Source: Chitinophaga silvatica
GTDB taxonomy: Bacteria > Bacteroidota > Bacteroidia > Chitinophagales > Chitinophagaceae
NCBI RefSeq assembly: GCF_003419895.1
Contig: NZ_QPMM01000014.1
Location: 1-64,000 of the forward strand
Direction of reading: 5' to 3'
Length of the DNA: 64,000 nucleotides
Shown piece by piece: positions 19,235 through 28,674 of this stretch. The number at the start of each line of letters is the position of its first letter. The stretch's first letter is position 1. A program made the translations under genes and the position numbers. The notes under the pieces are model-generated. The model worked only from the letters and a program-made list of their open reading frames with translations. It did not search any database and was not told the DNA's origin.

Positions 19235-20734
19235 TTAGTTGTTATGATAATTAATTTCCCGATCTGGTTTAGGTACTACATACCTGGCTGCATTGCCTGT
19301 AAAATAGGCAGCTGTCCAGTTTGCAGGCAGTGTAGTAAGATTGAATCTCTTGTAAGTAAAGAATGATTGTCCTTCTGCATAGAACTCCCGGCAATACTCA
19401 CGGATAAGCTTATTCTTCCTGTCTGCTTCCCAACCACCGGCATTAAAGCCATTTAGGAATGGGATGCCTTTTACATCGCAGAATGCTTTATAATAACCTT
19501 CTGCCTGTTCTTTACTGGTAGCACATTCTGTAAGTATCAGGTACATTTCACTCAGGCGTAACAATGGTAGTTGCAAGACAGGGTTGCTGGTACGCTGGAT
19601 ATACTTATTGTACATTACATAACTGCTGGCTGATTGTTTGTATACCCACATATTCTTCCATCTTACATCCGAAGTCCTTTCAGCAACCGGAAACAGGTTG
19701 TTGAGGTAATAAAAGCCATCCTGAATATTAAAATCACTACGTGCCAGTTGTCCTGTTTCTCCGAAAGTATTGTTGGCGATCAGATCTAGGTTATATACGT
19801 TGAGAGCAGCAATATGTTCCGATGACATGGTAAGGTCGCCAGCCACACGGTCGCTTTCTTTACCCAGTCGATAGGTTGGTTGGCCCAGGTGATCGCGGGC
19901 ATCCAGAATCATCTGTGCGTATTTGGCGGCACTAGTTTTATACTCGGGGTTACTGGCAGAAAGATAGAGGTAAACTCTGGCCTTCAGTGCCAATACCGCG
20001 TAATAATTAAGCCTGATCTGACGGTACATATAAAAGTTGTCTGCTAATACAGGAGGTGTACTCGTATTATTTGGTGGGTTGAGTTCCGCCAATGAGTAAA
20101 TTGTAATTGGGTCTGTATTTTTCATCAGCACCTCTGCAGCATCCAGGTCGGCCAGGATATTTTGTGCAAACTCCTGGAATGTAACCGGCGTAAAGATCTC
20201 ATGAGATACTTCCTTTACATACGGAAACAAAGTACCGCTGCCAGGGTTATCCGGCATTGGCCCATATAAGCGCAGCACATCGAAGTGGTTAAAAGCGCGT
20301 AATGCCAGGGCCTCACCTTTAACAAGGGGGTAATTATTTCCTGAAAAGATTTTTTGTTTCCCGTCTATCCTTTCGAGGATACTATTTACACTTGCAATAA
20401 CCTTGTATAGGTCGGCATAGGTATTATCCAGCCATCCTCTTGCATTGGCTTCAGTATAATTTCCATTTACCAGGGCTGTAAGACCAGTGTTAGCGGAGAT
20501 TACATCCCAGTTATGAGCCAGGTACTCAACACTTCCCCACATCAGGTTACCACCGTAGGTATTACTGCTTTTCATTTGGAGGTAAGCACCGGTTAAGGCA
20601 TCCCTGAAACCTTTTTCTGTACTGAATATTTCATCTTTGGTTGTCTGGGCCTGAGGCTTTACGTCCAGGTATTTACTACAGCTGCTGAATGCCAGCATGC
20701 CGAAGAGTATAGTTGTGATAGTTAGCTTCTTCAT
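19235..20734 (-). CDS. SusD/RagB family nutrient-binding lipoprotein, locus 1
   Basis: 499 residues. Lipoprotein signal ending FSSC (Cys19), then the family start KYLDVKPQAQTTKDEIFSTEKGFRDALTGAYLQM. TPR-like helices with ALRAFNHFDVLRLYG and the C-terminal RLSEMYLILTEC and REFYAEGQSFFTYKRFN motifs are present. SusD closes the SusC barrel from outside and binds the ligand. It follows SusC by 12 bases. Confidence 0.95.
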   Translation of the reverse strand: MKKLTITTILFGMLAFSSCSKYLDVKPQAQTTKDEIFSTEKGFRDALTGAYLQMKSSNTYGGNLMWGSVEYLAHNWDVISANTGLTALVNGNYTEANARGWLDNTYADLYKVIASVNSILERIDGKQKIFSGNNYPLVKGEALALRAFNHFDVLRLYGPMPDNPGSGTLFPYVKEVSHEIFTPVTFQEFAQNILADLDAAEVLMKNTDPITIYSLAELNPPNNTSTPPVLADNFYMYRQIRLNYYAVLALKARVYLYLSASNPEYKTSAAKYAQMILDARDHLGQPTYRLGKESDRVAGDLTMSSEHIAALNVYNLDLIANNTFGETGQLARSDFNIQDGFYYLNNLFPVAERTSDVRWKNMWVYKQSASSYVMYNKYIQRTSNPVLQLPLLRLSEMYLILTECATSKEQAEGYYKAFCDVKGIPFLNGFNAGGWEADRKNKLIREYCREFYAEGQSFFTYKRFNLTTLPANWTAAYFTGNAARYVVPKPDREINYHNN

Positions 20735-20746
20735 GTTCTTTCCGGA

Positions 20747-23700
20747 TTAAAAAGTGGCAAACACATTAAAGGAAACCTGCCGGGTAAACGGATAGGTTAA
20801 TCCACGTTCCTGCTTAACAGTAGACCAATAGAACAATTCACCGGTATTGGCGCCCAGGGTTAATGCCTGTAGTCCTACATTGCTCAGCCATGCCTTATTC
20901 AGCACGTTATATGCAAAATTGATATTCTGACAGGTGAAGGTAGATTCGTTCTGTACAAACCTGGAAGACTGGAAAATGGCAGAGAAGTCATTAATCCCCC
21001 TGAAGAAAGTTTTATCTCCGGGTTGTTTCCAACGATCTGTAAACACGCGGCTGTCTACGTTGAAGAATTTATCTGCGCTTTCCACCCGATCTACCAGGGT
21101 TTGGTTATAGAGCTGGCCACCAAAGCGATAGCCAAAGGAAGCATTCATTGTAAAACCTTTATAACGTACCAGTGTACTGAAATTACCTCTGTAGGTAGGC
21201 TGATTCACTCCAACGGCTACACGGTCGGCAGCATTCCAGTTATAGGTCACCTCCCCGGCTTTATTCAGGTATAACTCACGGCCGGTACTGGGATCAATAC
21301 CCATAGAGCGAACCGCGTAGATTGTATTTTGTGAAGCACCTTCCCGGATAATCCGGTTTGGTGTGCTACCCGTAGATTTCAGTGCCATTGTTTCATTCAC
21401 TGCTTTCATTGCTTCTGAAAGCTTTACGATTTTATCGGTATTATGAGCAATATTACCGGTAACGGACCAACTGATCTGGCGGGGATTATTCTGGATCAAC
21501 ATAAAGGTGGCACTCATTTCCCAGCCATTTTGCTGAAGTTGTCCGATGTTCTCAACATAACTGGTAAAACCATTGGAATAAGGTAATTCCAGGGATGACA
21601 GCAGGTCAGAAGTGACTTCATGATATACATCTGCTTGCAGTGAAATTCTGCCTTTGAATAATTCTGCTTCTACACCACCATTATATTTCTGGTTTTTCTG
21701 CCATTGCAGATTGGGATTACCAAGGGTATTTTGTTTTGCACCCAGCCAGTTCTTATAGTGATCGCTCACTATGTAGCTATAGGTAGCCAATGGCTGGTAA
21801 GTGGCAAATGACTGATTACCTGTTACCCCATAGGAACCACGTAGTTTAAGCCGGTTGATGAAGGTCAGATTATCGTGGATGAAATTGATATGTTGCAGAT
21901 TCCATCCGGCACCCAGTGAATAAAAAGGCGCAAAGCGTCGGTTGGTTCCGAATTGGGATGCACCATCCACACGGTAACTCACATCTGCAAAATAGCGGTC
22001 GTTATAGGTATAGCTTACGTTACTTACAGCACTTACTCTTCTGGTAGTAGCCTCATTACCGCCGGGATGTCCATCTTTCTTATATTGTAAGGCCATACCC
22101 AGGAAATCTATACTTGCGTCAGGGAAACCTTCTGCAGCAAAAGAATAGCTGGTGGCCTTATCTTCTGCAGCTTCAAGTTGCACACCGGCAGAGAGATAAT
22201 GTATCCCATTGAAAACATTAAGGTATTGCATATTCAGAGAGGTATTATAGCTGAATCCCTTACCACTGGTAAAGTCGTAGCTACCTCTCCGTAGAATATC
22301 CTGATCGCTGTAACTGGCAAAGGTGGAATGATCTGCAGGTTTAAAATTATCTGCTGTACTGTTAGTAGCAGAAATTCCAAATGCACCTCTTACATTAAAA
22401 TGATCAATTGGTGTCCAGTCAACCTGGAAATTATTGATAATATTCAGGTATTGATTTTTGTTGAAAGTATGAAGGGTAGCGTCATACATTGGATTGGCAT
22501 ATGGTTTTCCTCCAAGCATATTTACCTGCGCCCAGTAATCGTAATTATAGGGTTGGAAGGTTTTAACTACATGGCCGGTTGAATCATACGGGCTCCAGTA
22601 AGGATTTAATTTCACATAATCTCCGAAAGAACCCCAGGGAGATTCATTTGATTTGACGCTACCAACGGTTAGGCTATTACGGAAGTTTAGTCTTTTAAGG
22701 CGGTAGGAGAGATCTACAGTTCCGTTGATAGTTTTGCGGTCAGATCCTTTCATGACCCCGTTGATATTATGAAGGTCACCGATCAGGGCGTACCTGAAAG
22801 CCTGGTCACCACCTTCGAGGCGGAGGGAGTGGCCCTGGTCCAGACCATTTCTTAATGGTTTGGATATCCAGTCGGTATTTACGCCACTTTCTACCAGCGA
22901 TTTCACCTGGTTGTAATATTGTTGCAGACCGATGTTTTGCTGCGGACTTTTTGTTGCATTATAGTAGAATCCTGAAAGTCGCTCCAGTTCCAGTTTATCC
23001 TTGGCATTTAGCAGGTGGTAGCTGGAGAGGTCAGGCATACTGAGATTTGCGGAGCCCCTGTAGGTAAGACGTAGTTTTCCGGCCACAGGTTCTTTGGTAG
23101 TAATAACAATTACTCCGTTAGAACCTCTGGAGCCATAGATGGCTGTTGCAGGTCCGTCTTTCAGCAAGGTGATGGAAGCAATTTCGTTAGTATTCAGGTC
23201 CATCATTCGCTGCAGGGAAATCGGGAATCCGTCGAGAATGATCAGTGGGGTGTTGATCAGGGCAGAGGTGTTATCCTGCAGTTGATCAATATTTGGAAGG
23301 TTTCTGTTACCACGCATCTGGATATCCGGCAGGTGGTTAGGATCAGAACCAAAATTGTTATCCGGTACTACATAGAAAGAGGGATCAATGTTACCGATGG
23401 TGACGAAGATATTACGCCCCTGGAAATTCTGTAATTCCTTGGCAGTAATAGTTTTAGCGGCACCGGTATAGGATTCCTTCGATTTATTGAAGATCCCTGT
23501 TACTACCACGTTATTGATAGAAGAAATGGCAGAGGCCAGGGTAATCAGTACAGGCTTATCTTTCCGCACTAAGTATTGCCCCGGGCGATAGCCAACAAAG
23601 GTAATAAGAAGTACATCTCCTGCACTGGCTTCGATCTGGAAGTTACCCTGTTGATCCGTCGATGTAGTAGCTGTTTTGCCTTTTACCCGTATGGTAGCAC

Positions 23701-24247
23701 CAGGCAGTGGACAACTACAGGCGCTGTCAACTACTCTGCCGGATATTTTAGGCACTACCTGTTCTATTCCTTCGTAAGTAGTTTTTTCAACTACTACAGG
23801 TCGTGGGGTAATGACGATTGTTTTTGTGTTTTCCTTTAATTCCATCCGGAATGACTGATCTTTTGAAATAATTTTCAGCAGATCAGTAAGTACCATTTTA
23901 TCGGCATTAATGGAAACGTTTTTGGCGTCGGCCAGCATTTCCTGGTTGTAAAAGGCGACATAGCCAGTTTGCTGGCGAATGGCGAGGAGCAATGCTTTTA
24001 CAGATAAATTGTTTCCCGATACCGACACGGTTTGCGCTTCCACTGCCGCATGAACATGCAGCAACGAGACAAAAAGCAAAGCAAATGTCATTCTCATAGC
24101 AAGAAAAATTGAGGCTGTATTGAAGCGGCGGCCCTTTAGAGAAGCCATGTTAGCCGCAGACAGCGATTTGGTTGATATTCCCTGTGCCGATGGTTCCTGA
24201 ACAGGCATAACTTTCAGGTACGGCTTGGGAAAAGCAGTAAAATCCAT
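20747..24247 (-). CDS. SusC/RagA TonB-dependent transporter with STN signalling domain, locus 1
   Basis: 1166 residues. About 50 residues precede the apparent signal peptide (MRMTFALLFVSLLHVHAAVEAQ), so internal ATGs at M34 or M51 may be the true start. An STN domain (about 75-145: LSVKALLLAIRQQTGYVAFY) is followed by a carboxypeptidase-like domain (about 168-245), the plug with the SusC signature YGSRGSNGVIVITTK, and the barrel ending RQVSFNVFATF. An STN domain in SusC means it can signal through the FecR and sigma factor encoded upstream. An imperfect hairpin lies in the leader at 24326-24352. Confidence 0.94.
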   Translation of the reverse strand: MDFTAFPKPYLKVMPVQEPSAQGISTKSLSAANMASLKGRRFNTASIFLAMRMTFALLFVSLLHVHAAVEAQTVSVSGNNLSVKALLLAIRQQTGYVAFYNQEMLADAKNVSINADKMVLTDLLKIISKDQSFRMELKENTKTIVITPRPVVVEKTTYEGIEQVVPKISGRVVDSACSCPLPGATIRVKGKTATTSTDQQGNFQIEASAGDVLLITFVGYRPGQYLVRKDKPVLITLASAISSINNVVVTGIFNKSKESYTGAAKTITAKELQNFQGRNIFVTIGNIDPSFYVVPDNNFGSDPNHLPDIQMRGNRNLPNIDQLQDNTSALINTPLIILDGFPISLQRMMDLNTNEIASITLLKDGPATAIYGSRGSNGVIVITTKEPVAGKLRLTYRGSANLSMPDLSSYHLLNAKDKLELERLSGFYYNATKSPQQNIGLQQYYNQVKSLVESGVNTDWISKPLRNGLDQGHSLRLEGGDQAFRYALIGDLHNINGVMKGSDRKTINGTVDLSYRLKRLNFRNSLTVGSVKSNESPWGSFGDYVKLNPYWSPYDSTGHVVKTFQPYNYDYWAQVNMLGGKPYANPMYDATLHTFNKNQYLNIINNFQVDWTPIDHFNVRGAFGISATNSTADNFKPADHSTFASYSDQDILRRGSYDFTSGKGFSYNTSLNMQYLNVFNGIHYLSAGVQLEAAEDKATSYSFAAEGFPDASIDFLGMALQYKKDGHPGGNEATTRRVSAVSNVSYTYNDRYFADVSYRVDGASQFGTNRRFAPFYSLGAGWNLQHINFIHDNLTFINRLKLRGSYGVTGNQSFATYQPLATYSYIVSDHYKNWLGAKQNTLGNPNLQWQKNQKYNGGVEAELFKGRISLQADVYHEVTSDLLSSLELPYSNGFTSYVENIGQLQQNGWEMSATFMLIQNNPRQISWSVTGNIAHNTDKIVKLSEAMKAVNETMALKSTGSTPNRIIREGASQNTIYAVRSMGIDPSTGRELYLNKAGEVTYNWNAADRVAVGVNQPTYRGNFSTLVRYKGFTMNASFGYRFGGQLYNQTLVDRVESADKFFNVDSRVFTDRWKQPGDKTFFRGINDFSAIFQSSRFVQNESTFTCQNINFAYNVLNKAWLSNVGLQALTLGANTGELFYWSTVKQERGLTYPFTRQVSFNVFATF

Positions 24248-24325
24248 AACTTACGTCTTGGTTAGGGTTGATAAAAAAGCAGTTCGTCCTAGAAAAATTG
24301 TTTTAGGGATCAGCCCGGCCTTATG

Positions 24326-24352
24326 GTCGGAAGTGTTGGAAGCGCTTCCGGC
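24326..24352 (+). terminator. Hairpin plus T run antisense to the SusC leader, locus 1
   Basis: On the + strand GTCGGAAG pairs with CTTCCGGC (7 of 8 pairs) around an 11-base loop, followed directly by TTTTTT. No gene reads toward it on the + strand; it lies opposite the leader of SusC. A weak -7-like TAACTTTC at 24208-24215 could start an antisense RNA of about 140 nt. On the sense strand there is no T run, so it is a poor terminator for the sigma/FecR message. Confidence 0.4.
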
Positions 24353-24457
24353 TTTTTTACGGGAGTTCCCTGCTGAAGTCTCAAGTCATTTTACATTATT
24401 GGTTTAGCGATTATAAATTCAGTTGATAATGGTAATAAATCTGCAACAGTGCAGTGT

Positions 24458-25705
24458 TTATGGCATAACGATCAGCTTACGGCCATTCAGTTGAAAATGT
24501 ACATTTGAACCTTCCAGGATCTGTAATACATCCTGTAGGGTATTCTGTTTGTTGATCTCCCCACCAAAACGGGTAGGAGGAATACCTTTTTCGTATACCA
24601 CTTCTATATCGTACCAGCGTTCCAGCTGTCGCATTACTTCATCAATACTGACATCTTCAAAATCAAAGAGTCCATTTTTCCAGGCCAATACCTGTTCTGT
24701 ATTAATCTTGTCGGTAACTGTCAGCATAGCTTTAGCAGGCCTCACAGCCGCTTGCTGACCAGGTTTAAGTATCACTGCCTGTTGGAAAGCATGCAGCTTT
24801 ACCGCTCCTTCGAGGAGGGTAGTTCTAATCGCGTTTTCGTTTGTATAGGCATTTACATTGAAGCGGGTGCCCAATACTTCTATTTCGGTAGTTTTGTCTG
24901 TTGTTACCTTAAAAGGCACTTTTTCATTGGCTGCAATCTCGAAATATGCTTCCCCCTGCAGTATTACCCGGCGTTCGCGGTTATCAAATGCGGTAGGATA
25001 TCTGATAGAACTGGCAGCATTCAACCACACCCGGCTACCATCGGGCAATACAAGGCGAAATTGCCTTCCTTTAGGAGTGCTGACTACGTTGTACTCTGTA
25101 GCACCATGATCCGATCCAGCGGGATTATAGGCGAGTTGACCATTCTGAAGAACAATACTTGCTCCGTTTTGCTTTGCAACCAGGCCATTTCCTGCGCTGT
25201 CCAGCACCACCTGGGAGCCATCTGCCAGGGTGAGAATAGCTCCATCTTTGCCCGGAGCTATCGGAGCTGTTTTTGCCAGCGGAATATTTTCCCCGGGTTG
25301 CAAGCCTTCCTTCCGTTCGTATTTCCAGAAAATAGTGGCTAGTCCGAGTACCAGTACGGCAGCAGCAGTATAGCGGAAAATCTTGCTCCGGAATAAGTAT
25401 ATGCGGCCAGGTAATAAGTCTTCTTTTGGCTGGTCTGCTAACCGGGCCAGGAATTGCGCTTTTCGAAGTTCCCGGTTGCGGTCAATACCATACCAGGTTT
25501 GCAGCATTTTGTGAACTGAAGGTTCTTCTCTGAGCCGGTGGTACAATGCCTCGTTTTCTGCTGATTGGTTAATCCAGGTGTCCAAAGTAGCTTGTTCTTC
25601 TGCAGACAATTCTTCTCCCACCAACTGTTTATACAGCAGGTTTACAATCTTATTATTAAAAGCATGGTCCGTTAAAGAAAAGTCGTCTGTTGGCATCCCC
25701 GTCAT
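24458..25705 (-). CDS. FecR-type anti-sigma factor, locus 1
   Basis: 415 residues. The cytoplasmic N-terminal part (1-105) binds the sigma factor, one membrane helix lies at about 110-128 (YTAAAVLVLGLATIFW), and the periplasmic FecR domain at about 195-300 reads KGRQFRLVLPDGSRVWLNAA and EVLGTRFNVNAY. The C-terminal DUF4974 domain (about 345-415: EDVSIDEVMRQLERWYDIEV) should touch the STN domain of SusC. It starts 45 bases after the sigma gene, in the same operon. Confidence 0.95.
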   Translation of the reverse strand: MTGMPTDDFSLTDHAFNNKIVNLLYKQLVGEELSAEEQATLDTWINQSAENEALYHRLREEPSVHKMLQTWYGIDRNRELRKAQFLARLADQPKEDLLPGRIYLFRSKIFRYTAAAVLVLGLATIFWKYERKEGLQPGENIPLAKTAPIAPGKDGAILTLADGSQVVLDSAGNGLVAKQNGASIVLQNGQLAYNPAGSDHGATEYNVVSTPKGRQFRLVLPDGSRVWLNAASSIRYPTAFDNRERRVILQGEAYFEIAANEKVPFKVTTDKTTEIEVLGTRFNVNAYTNENAIRTTLLEGAVKLHAFQQAVILKPGQQAAVRPAKAMLTVTDKINTEQVLAWKNGLFDFEDVSIDEVMRQLERWYDIEVVYEKGIPPTRFGGEINKQNTLQDVLQILEGSNVHFQLNGRKLIVMP

Positions 25706-25750
25706 TTAAAGTAAAACAACTGACTGTTGTATACCGTGACAAAAAATTTA

Positions 25751-26338
25751 TCAAAAAAAGAAAATTGACAGAAAAAGGTCGTTTACTCCTTTTTTCAGGA
25801 GTACAGATTTTAGCTCCTTAATAGCCCTTCCCTTGCGTTGGCGCAGGTTCTCCATGGAGATTCCCAGGCGGGCAGCTGCTTCTGCTGAAGGCACATCCTG
25901 CAGGTATAAAAGTTCTACTACCTCCCGGTATGATACGGGCAGGCGGTTTATTTCCTGGTATATAAGACGCATCAGGTCTGATTCTATTACCAGTGTTTCC
26001 AGGTAGTTATCCGAAGGATTTTCCTGCCCGGATATTTCCAGGGAACTTCGTTCCCGTACCCGTAAATGTTTCAGGTAATTCAAACTGGCATTCCTGGTAA
26101 GGGTAAATAAGTATCCCCTTAGTTTACCAAATGAGTCGAATCGGGTGGGTGATTTCCAAAGCTTTAATAATGACTCTGTGGCAATATCTTCCGCCTGTTG
26201 CTGATCTTCGATGATGCTGAGGGAAAAATAGACAAGGGTATTATAAAAAGTATCATATAAATAGGCGTAAGCGGCGGTGTCATTTTCCGCTATGCGTGCA
26301 AGCAACTCTTCCTCTTCATATGGTATAATACCTGGCAA
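25751..26338 (-). CDS. ECF RNA polymerase sigma factor, locus 1
   Basis: 195 residues with region 2 (AYAYLYDTFYNTLVYFSLSI, then QAEDIATESLLKLWKS) and region 4 (LPVSYREVVELLYLQDVPSA, then ISMENLRQRKGRAIKELK). The only in-frame start after the upstream stop at 26375-26377 is TTG at 26338 (TTG CCA GGT); no ATG or GTG occurs before region 2. The -7 box TAAGTTTG lies 32 bases upstream. It should direct RNA polymerase to the SusC promoter when FecR signals. Confidence 0.93.
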   Translation of the reverse strand: MPGIIPYEEEELLARIAENDTAAYAYLYDTFYNTLVYFSLSIIEDQQQAEDIATESLLKLWKSPTRFDSFGKLRGYLFTLTRNASLNYLKHLRVRERSSLEISGQENPSDNYLETLVIESDLMRLIYQEINRLPVSYREVVELLYLQDVPSAEAAARLGISMENLRQRKGRAIKELKSVLLKKGVNDLFLSIFFF

Positions 26339-26369
26339 ATTCGTTTTAGTATTGGTATCCGACTTTCTG

Positions 26370-26377
26370 CAAACTTA
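26370..26377 (-). promoter_or_regulatory. Bacteroidota -7 element (TAAGTTTG) of the locus 1 sigma gene
   Basis: Exact TAnnTTTG match on the minus strand, giving a leader of roughly 25 bases before the TTG start. No clear TTG is found at the -33 place, so promoter strength is uncertain. Confidence 0.45.
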
Positions 26378-26456
26378 AAAATAAAATAATAAAAGTGCCA
26401 GGAATGTTACATCTGAGGTTGGGTTAACGGGATAAAAGGAATCGGAATATGGTAAA

Positions 26457-27530
26457 TTATTTATAAGTCATCCCTGTCAGCCTTGTTTCCTCCACATTCT
26501 TAGACTGAATCATTACCTGAAACTTTGCCCCCATATCAAATAAAAGGTTATAACTGATGTAGGATTCTTCACGGACCATCTGGAGTATATCTTTCTTTTG
26601 TTTTTGAATAGCATTTCTTAGTAGCTCTTTGAATCCCAGGGCATCGAGGAAGCAGCCTTGTGAGGTAATACCGATGGTATTTAGACCGGCCATTTGGCCC
26701 CAGTGGTCCAGGGCACTGAAATTTACCAGGGCTGTAATATCCTGTTGTCCGATATTGTAAAAATAATCATCGCTGATACGATGTTTACAGTAACAAACAA
26801 CGGTACCGCAACTTCTGTGAGGTTTATAAAGGTTTTCGGATGTTGCGCCATAGTCGATGGTGATAATAAATCCTCTTTTCAGATGGCTGGCTATATTTTT
26901 TATCCATTTGATAGCATCCAGATTTACTTCTGTGCGGTAACCTTCCGGGAGGGTTACATCGAGTTTGTGAAAATATTTTCGGATCGAGGAGGGGGCTGGT
27001 TTAAATAGTTCTTTAAATTGTTGGTCGTAATCTACATAGACTTCCATTAATTCATTTTGCATTTCTACCTGATGAACGGGGAAATTATCGATCAGTTCAT
27101 TGGATAAAATACAATCCATATCGCCGGGTATTTCATCGATAGAGCGATAGGAGCTTACTTTTTCCGATTGGTAGTTGCCTTTACGTTTCTCAATGATACA
27201 ATACCTGAGTTGATTATACAGTTGTTGGTTATCTTTTAAATATTCCAGCATATCGTGGCAAAGCAGGCCCTGGCCTGCTCCGTACTCAACAATGGTGAAG
27301 TCCTTTTTCCCCAGGATGTTCCACATCTCCTCTATTTGCCGGGCGATGGTTGCGCCAAAGGAGCTGGTGAGGCTGCTACTGGTAAAGAAATCACCATCGA
27401 CACCAATTTTATCGCCTGGTGTAGTATAATAGCCATAGGCTGGATGATAAAGGCAGATGTCCATAAAAGTATGGAAGGAAATCGGGCCTTCATCTTTTAT
27501 TTTGTTGATGATAATATCTGATAACCCCAT
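26457..27530 (-). CDS. MidA/NDUFAF7-type SAM-dependent methyltransferase
   Basis: 357 residues. The start reads MGLSDIIINKIKDEGPISFH and FMDICLYHPAYGYYTTP, the conserved opening of the MidA (PF02636) family, with SAM motif I at about 80-92 (IVEYGAGQGLLCHDML). The family methylates Arg on a respiratory complex I subunit in mitochondria; bacterial targets are less clear. A perfect 8-1-8 palindrome lies directly upstream at 27536-27552. It precedes the sigma gene by 118 bases on the same strand but is probably a separate unit. Confidence 0.9.
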   Translation of the reverse strand: MGLSDIIINKIKDEGPISFHTFMDICLYHPAYGYYTTPGDKIGVDGDFFTSSSLTSSFGATIARQIEEMWNILGKKDFTIVEYGAGQGLLCHDMLEYLKDNQQLYNQLRYCIIEKRKGNYQSEKVSSYRSIDEIPGDMDCILSNELIDNFPVHQVEMQNELMEVYVDYDQQFKELFKPAPSSIRKYFHKLDVTLPEGYRTEVNLDAIKWIKNIASHLKRGFIITIDYGATSENLYKPHRSCGTVVCYCKHRISDDYFYNIGQQDITALVNFSALDHWGQMAGLNTIGITSQGCFLDALGFKELLRNAIQKQKKDILQMVREESYISYNLLFDMGAKFQVMIQSKNVEETRLTGMTYK

Positions 27531-27535
27531 TGTTT

Positions 27536-27552
27536 GTAGTTTATTAAACTAC
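27536..27552. promoter_or_regulatory. 8-1-8 palindrome before the methyltransferase gene
   Basis: GTAGTTTA / TAAACTAC with a single central base, ending 6 bases before the start codon. It could be a repressor site or a hairpin masking the ribosome site. A second 6-bp hairpin (27611-27626) lies farther upstream in the same 122-base gap. Confidence 0.35.
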
Positions 27553-27652
27553 ATTACTGTATACTTTTGTGCCAGATATTATGGGTATTGGAGATGTTGC
27601 AGCACGCTTCCAGGATTTACATCCTGCTAAAATTTAAATGATCAATTCTCCC

Positions 27653-28255
27653 TTAAATAATCACATCCAACATCTGTAAGTCAGATCTCAGTTTATCAGG
27701 ATTTGTAAAATGTAATGCATGAAATCCGAGTGTAAGTGCTGCATTTACATTCTTAATGTTATCATCAATAAAGACACAATTTGCTGCATTTAGATTATAT
27801 CTTTCTAATAATAATTGATAGAATTTTTGATCTGGCTTTATCATTTTTTCATCCCCTGATACAACGATTCCATCAAATAACCCTAGAAAAGGAAATTTTT
27901 CCAAGGCAATAGGAAATGTTTCGGAAGACCAGTTTGTGAGGCCATAAACTTTGTATTGGGATTTCAACTGTTTTAAAATCTCTACAGTGCCGGAAATTTC
28001 TCCGTTCAGCATTTCTTCCCATTGACTATAAAATAGTTCAATGTTTTTTGAATGGGCCGGATACTTATTTTTTAAAAGAGAGATACCTTCCGAAAAGGAC
28101 CTGCCTTTATCTTGCTGGAGGTTCCATTCATCGTTGCAGATGTCGGAAAGAAATTGTTCCATTTCCTGGTTACTGGTAAAAACATTTTTATAAAGATGTC
28201 GTGGGTTCCAGTCGATTAATACCCCACCAAAATCGAATACAATTGTGTTAATCAT
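27653..28255 (-). CDS. HAD family (subfamily IA) phosphatase
   Basis: 200 residues. Motif I is FDFGGVLIDWN (nucleophile D8), motif II GLTNWS, the motif III Lys is in MIKPDQKFY, and motif IV reads VFIDDNIKNV. All catalytic positions are present. A helical cap at about 15-85 suggests small phosphate esters such as sugar phosphates. It starts 6 bases after the VOC gene and is the last gene of the DeoR-controlled operon, so a sugar-phosphate substrate is plausible. Confidence 0.9.
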   Translation of the reverse strand: MINTIVFDFGGVLIDWNPRHLYKNVFTSNQEMEQFLSDICNDEWNLQQDKGRSFSEGISLLKNKYPAHSKNIELFYSQWEEMLNGEISGTVEILKQLKSQYKVYGLTNWSSETFPIALEKFPFLGLFDGIVVSGDEKMIKPDQKFYQLLLERYNLNAANCVFIDDNIKNVNAALTLGFHALHFTNPDKLRSDLQMLDVII

Positions 28256-28261
28256 AATATA

Positions 28262-28651
28262 CTAAGCTGAGATTTCAAGATAATTTCCTTCAGGATCTAA
28301 AACTACACTTTCATAATACCCGTCACCAGTGGTGCGAGGCTCAGATTCAATATGATAATTGTCGGCCCTCAGTCTTTCTGTGAGGCTGTTTACGGCCTCT
28401 TTTCCACCAACCGATATTGCAAAATGGGCAATGCCTCTCATAAATCCTCTTTTTTCCGGTTCATCAATTATATCATTTCTATGCATTAATTCCAATCGGG
28501 TTTTATCCTCTCCAAACATTAAAAAATATGCAGTAAATCCTTTTTTGGGATTCGTATATTTTTCTCCGCTAATTACATCAAAATATTTTAAATAAAATTT
28601 TCTCATTTGTTCCAGGTCATCTACCCAAATAGCTAAATGTTCTATTTTCAT
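28262..28651 (-). CDS. VOC superfamily protein (glyoxalase/dioxygenase fold)
   Basis: 129 residues with two beta-alpha-beta3 halves. Metal-ligand positions look intact: MKIEHLAIWVDDLEQMRKFY (H5), RLELMHRN, GIAHFAISVGG (His) and VLDPEGNYLEI (Glu). Substrate unknown. It follows the isomerase gene by 23 bases and precedes the HAD gene by 6, so it shares their transcript. Confidence 0.88.
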   Translation of the reverse strand: MKIEHLAIWVDDLEQMRKFYLKYFDVISGEKYTNPKKGFTAYFLMFGEDKTRLELMHRNDIIDEPEKRGFMRGIAHFAISVGGKEAVNSLTERLRADNYHIESEPRTTGDGYYESVVLDPEGNYLEISA

Positions 28652-28674
28652 ATTGCTTGTTTTAAATTTTATTA

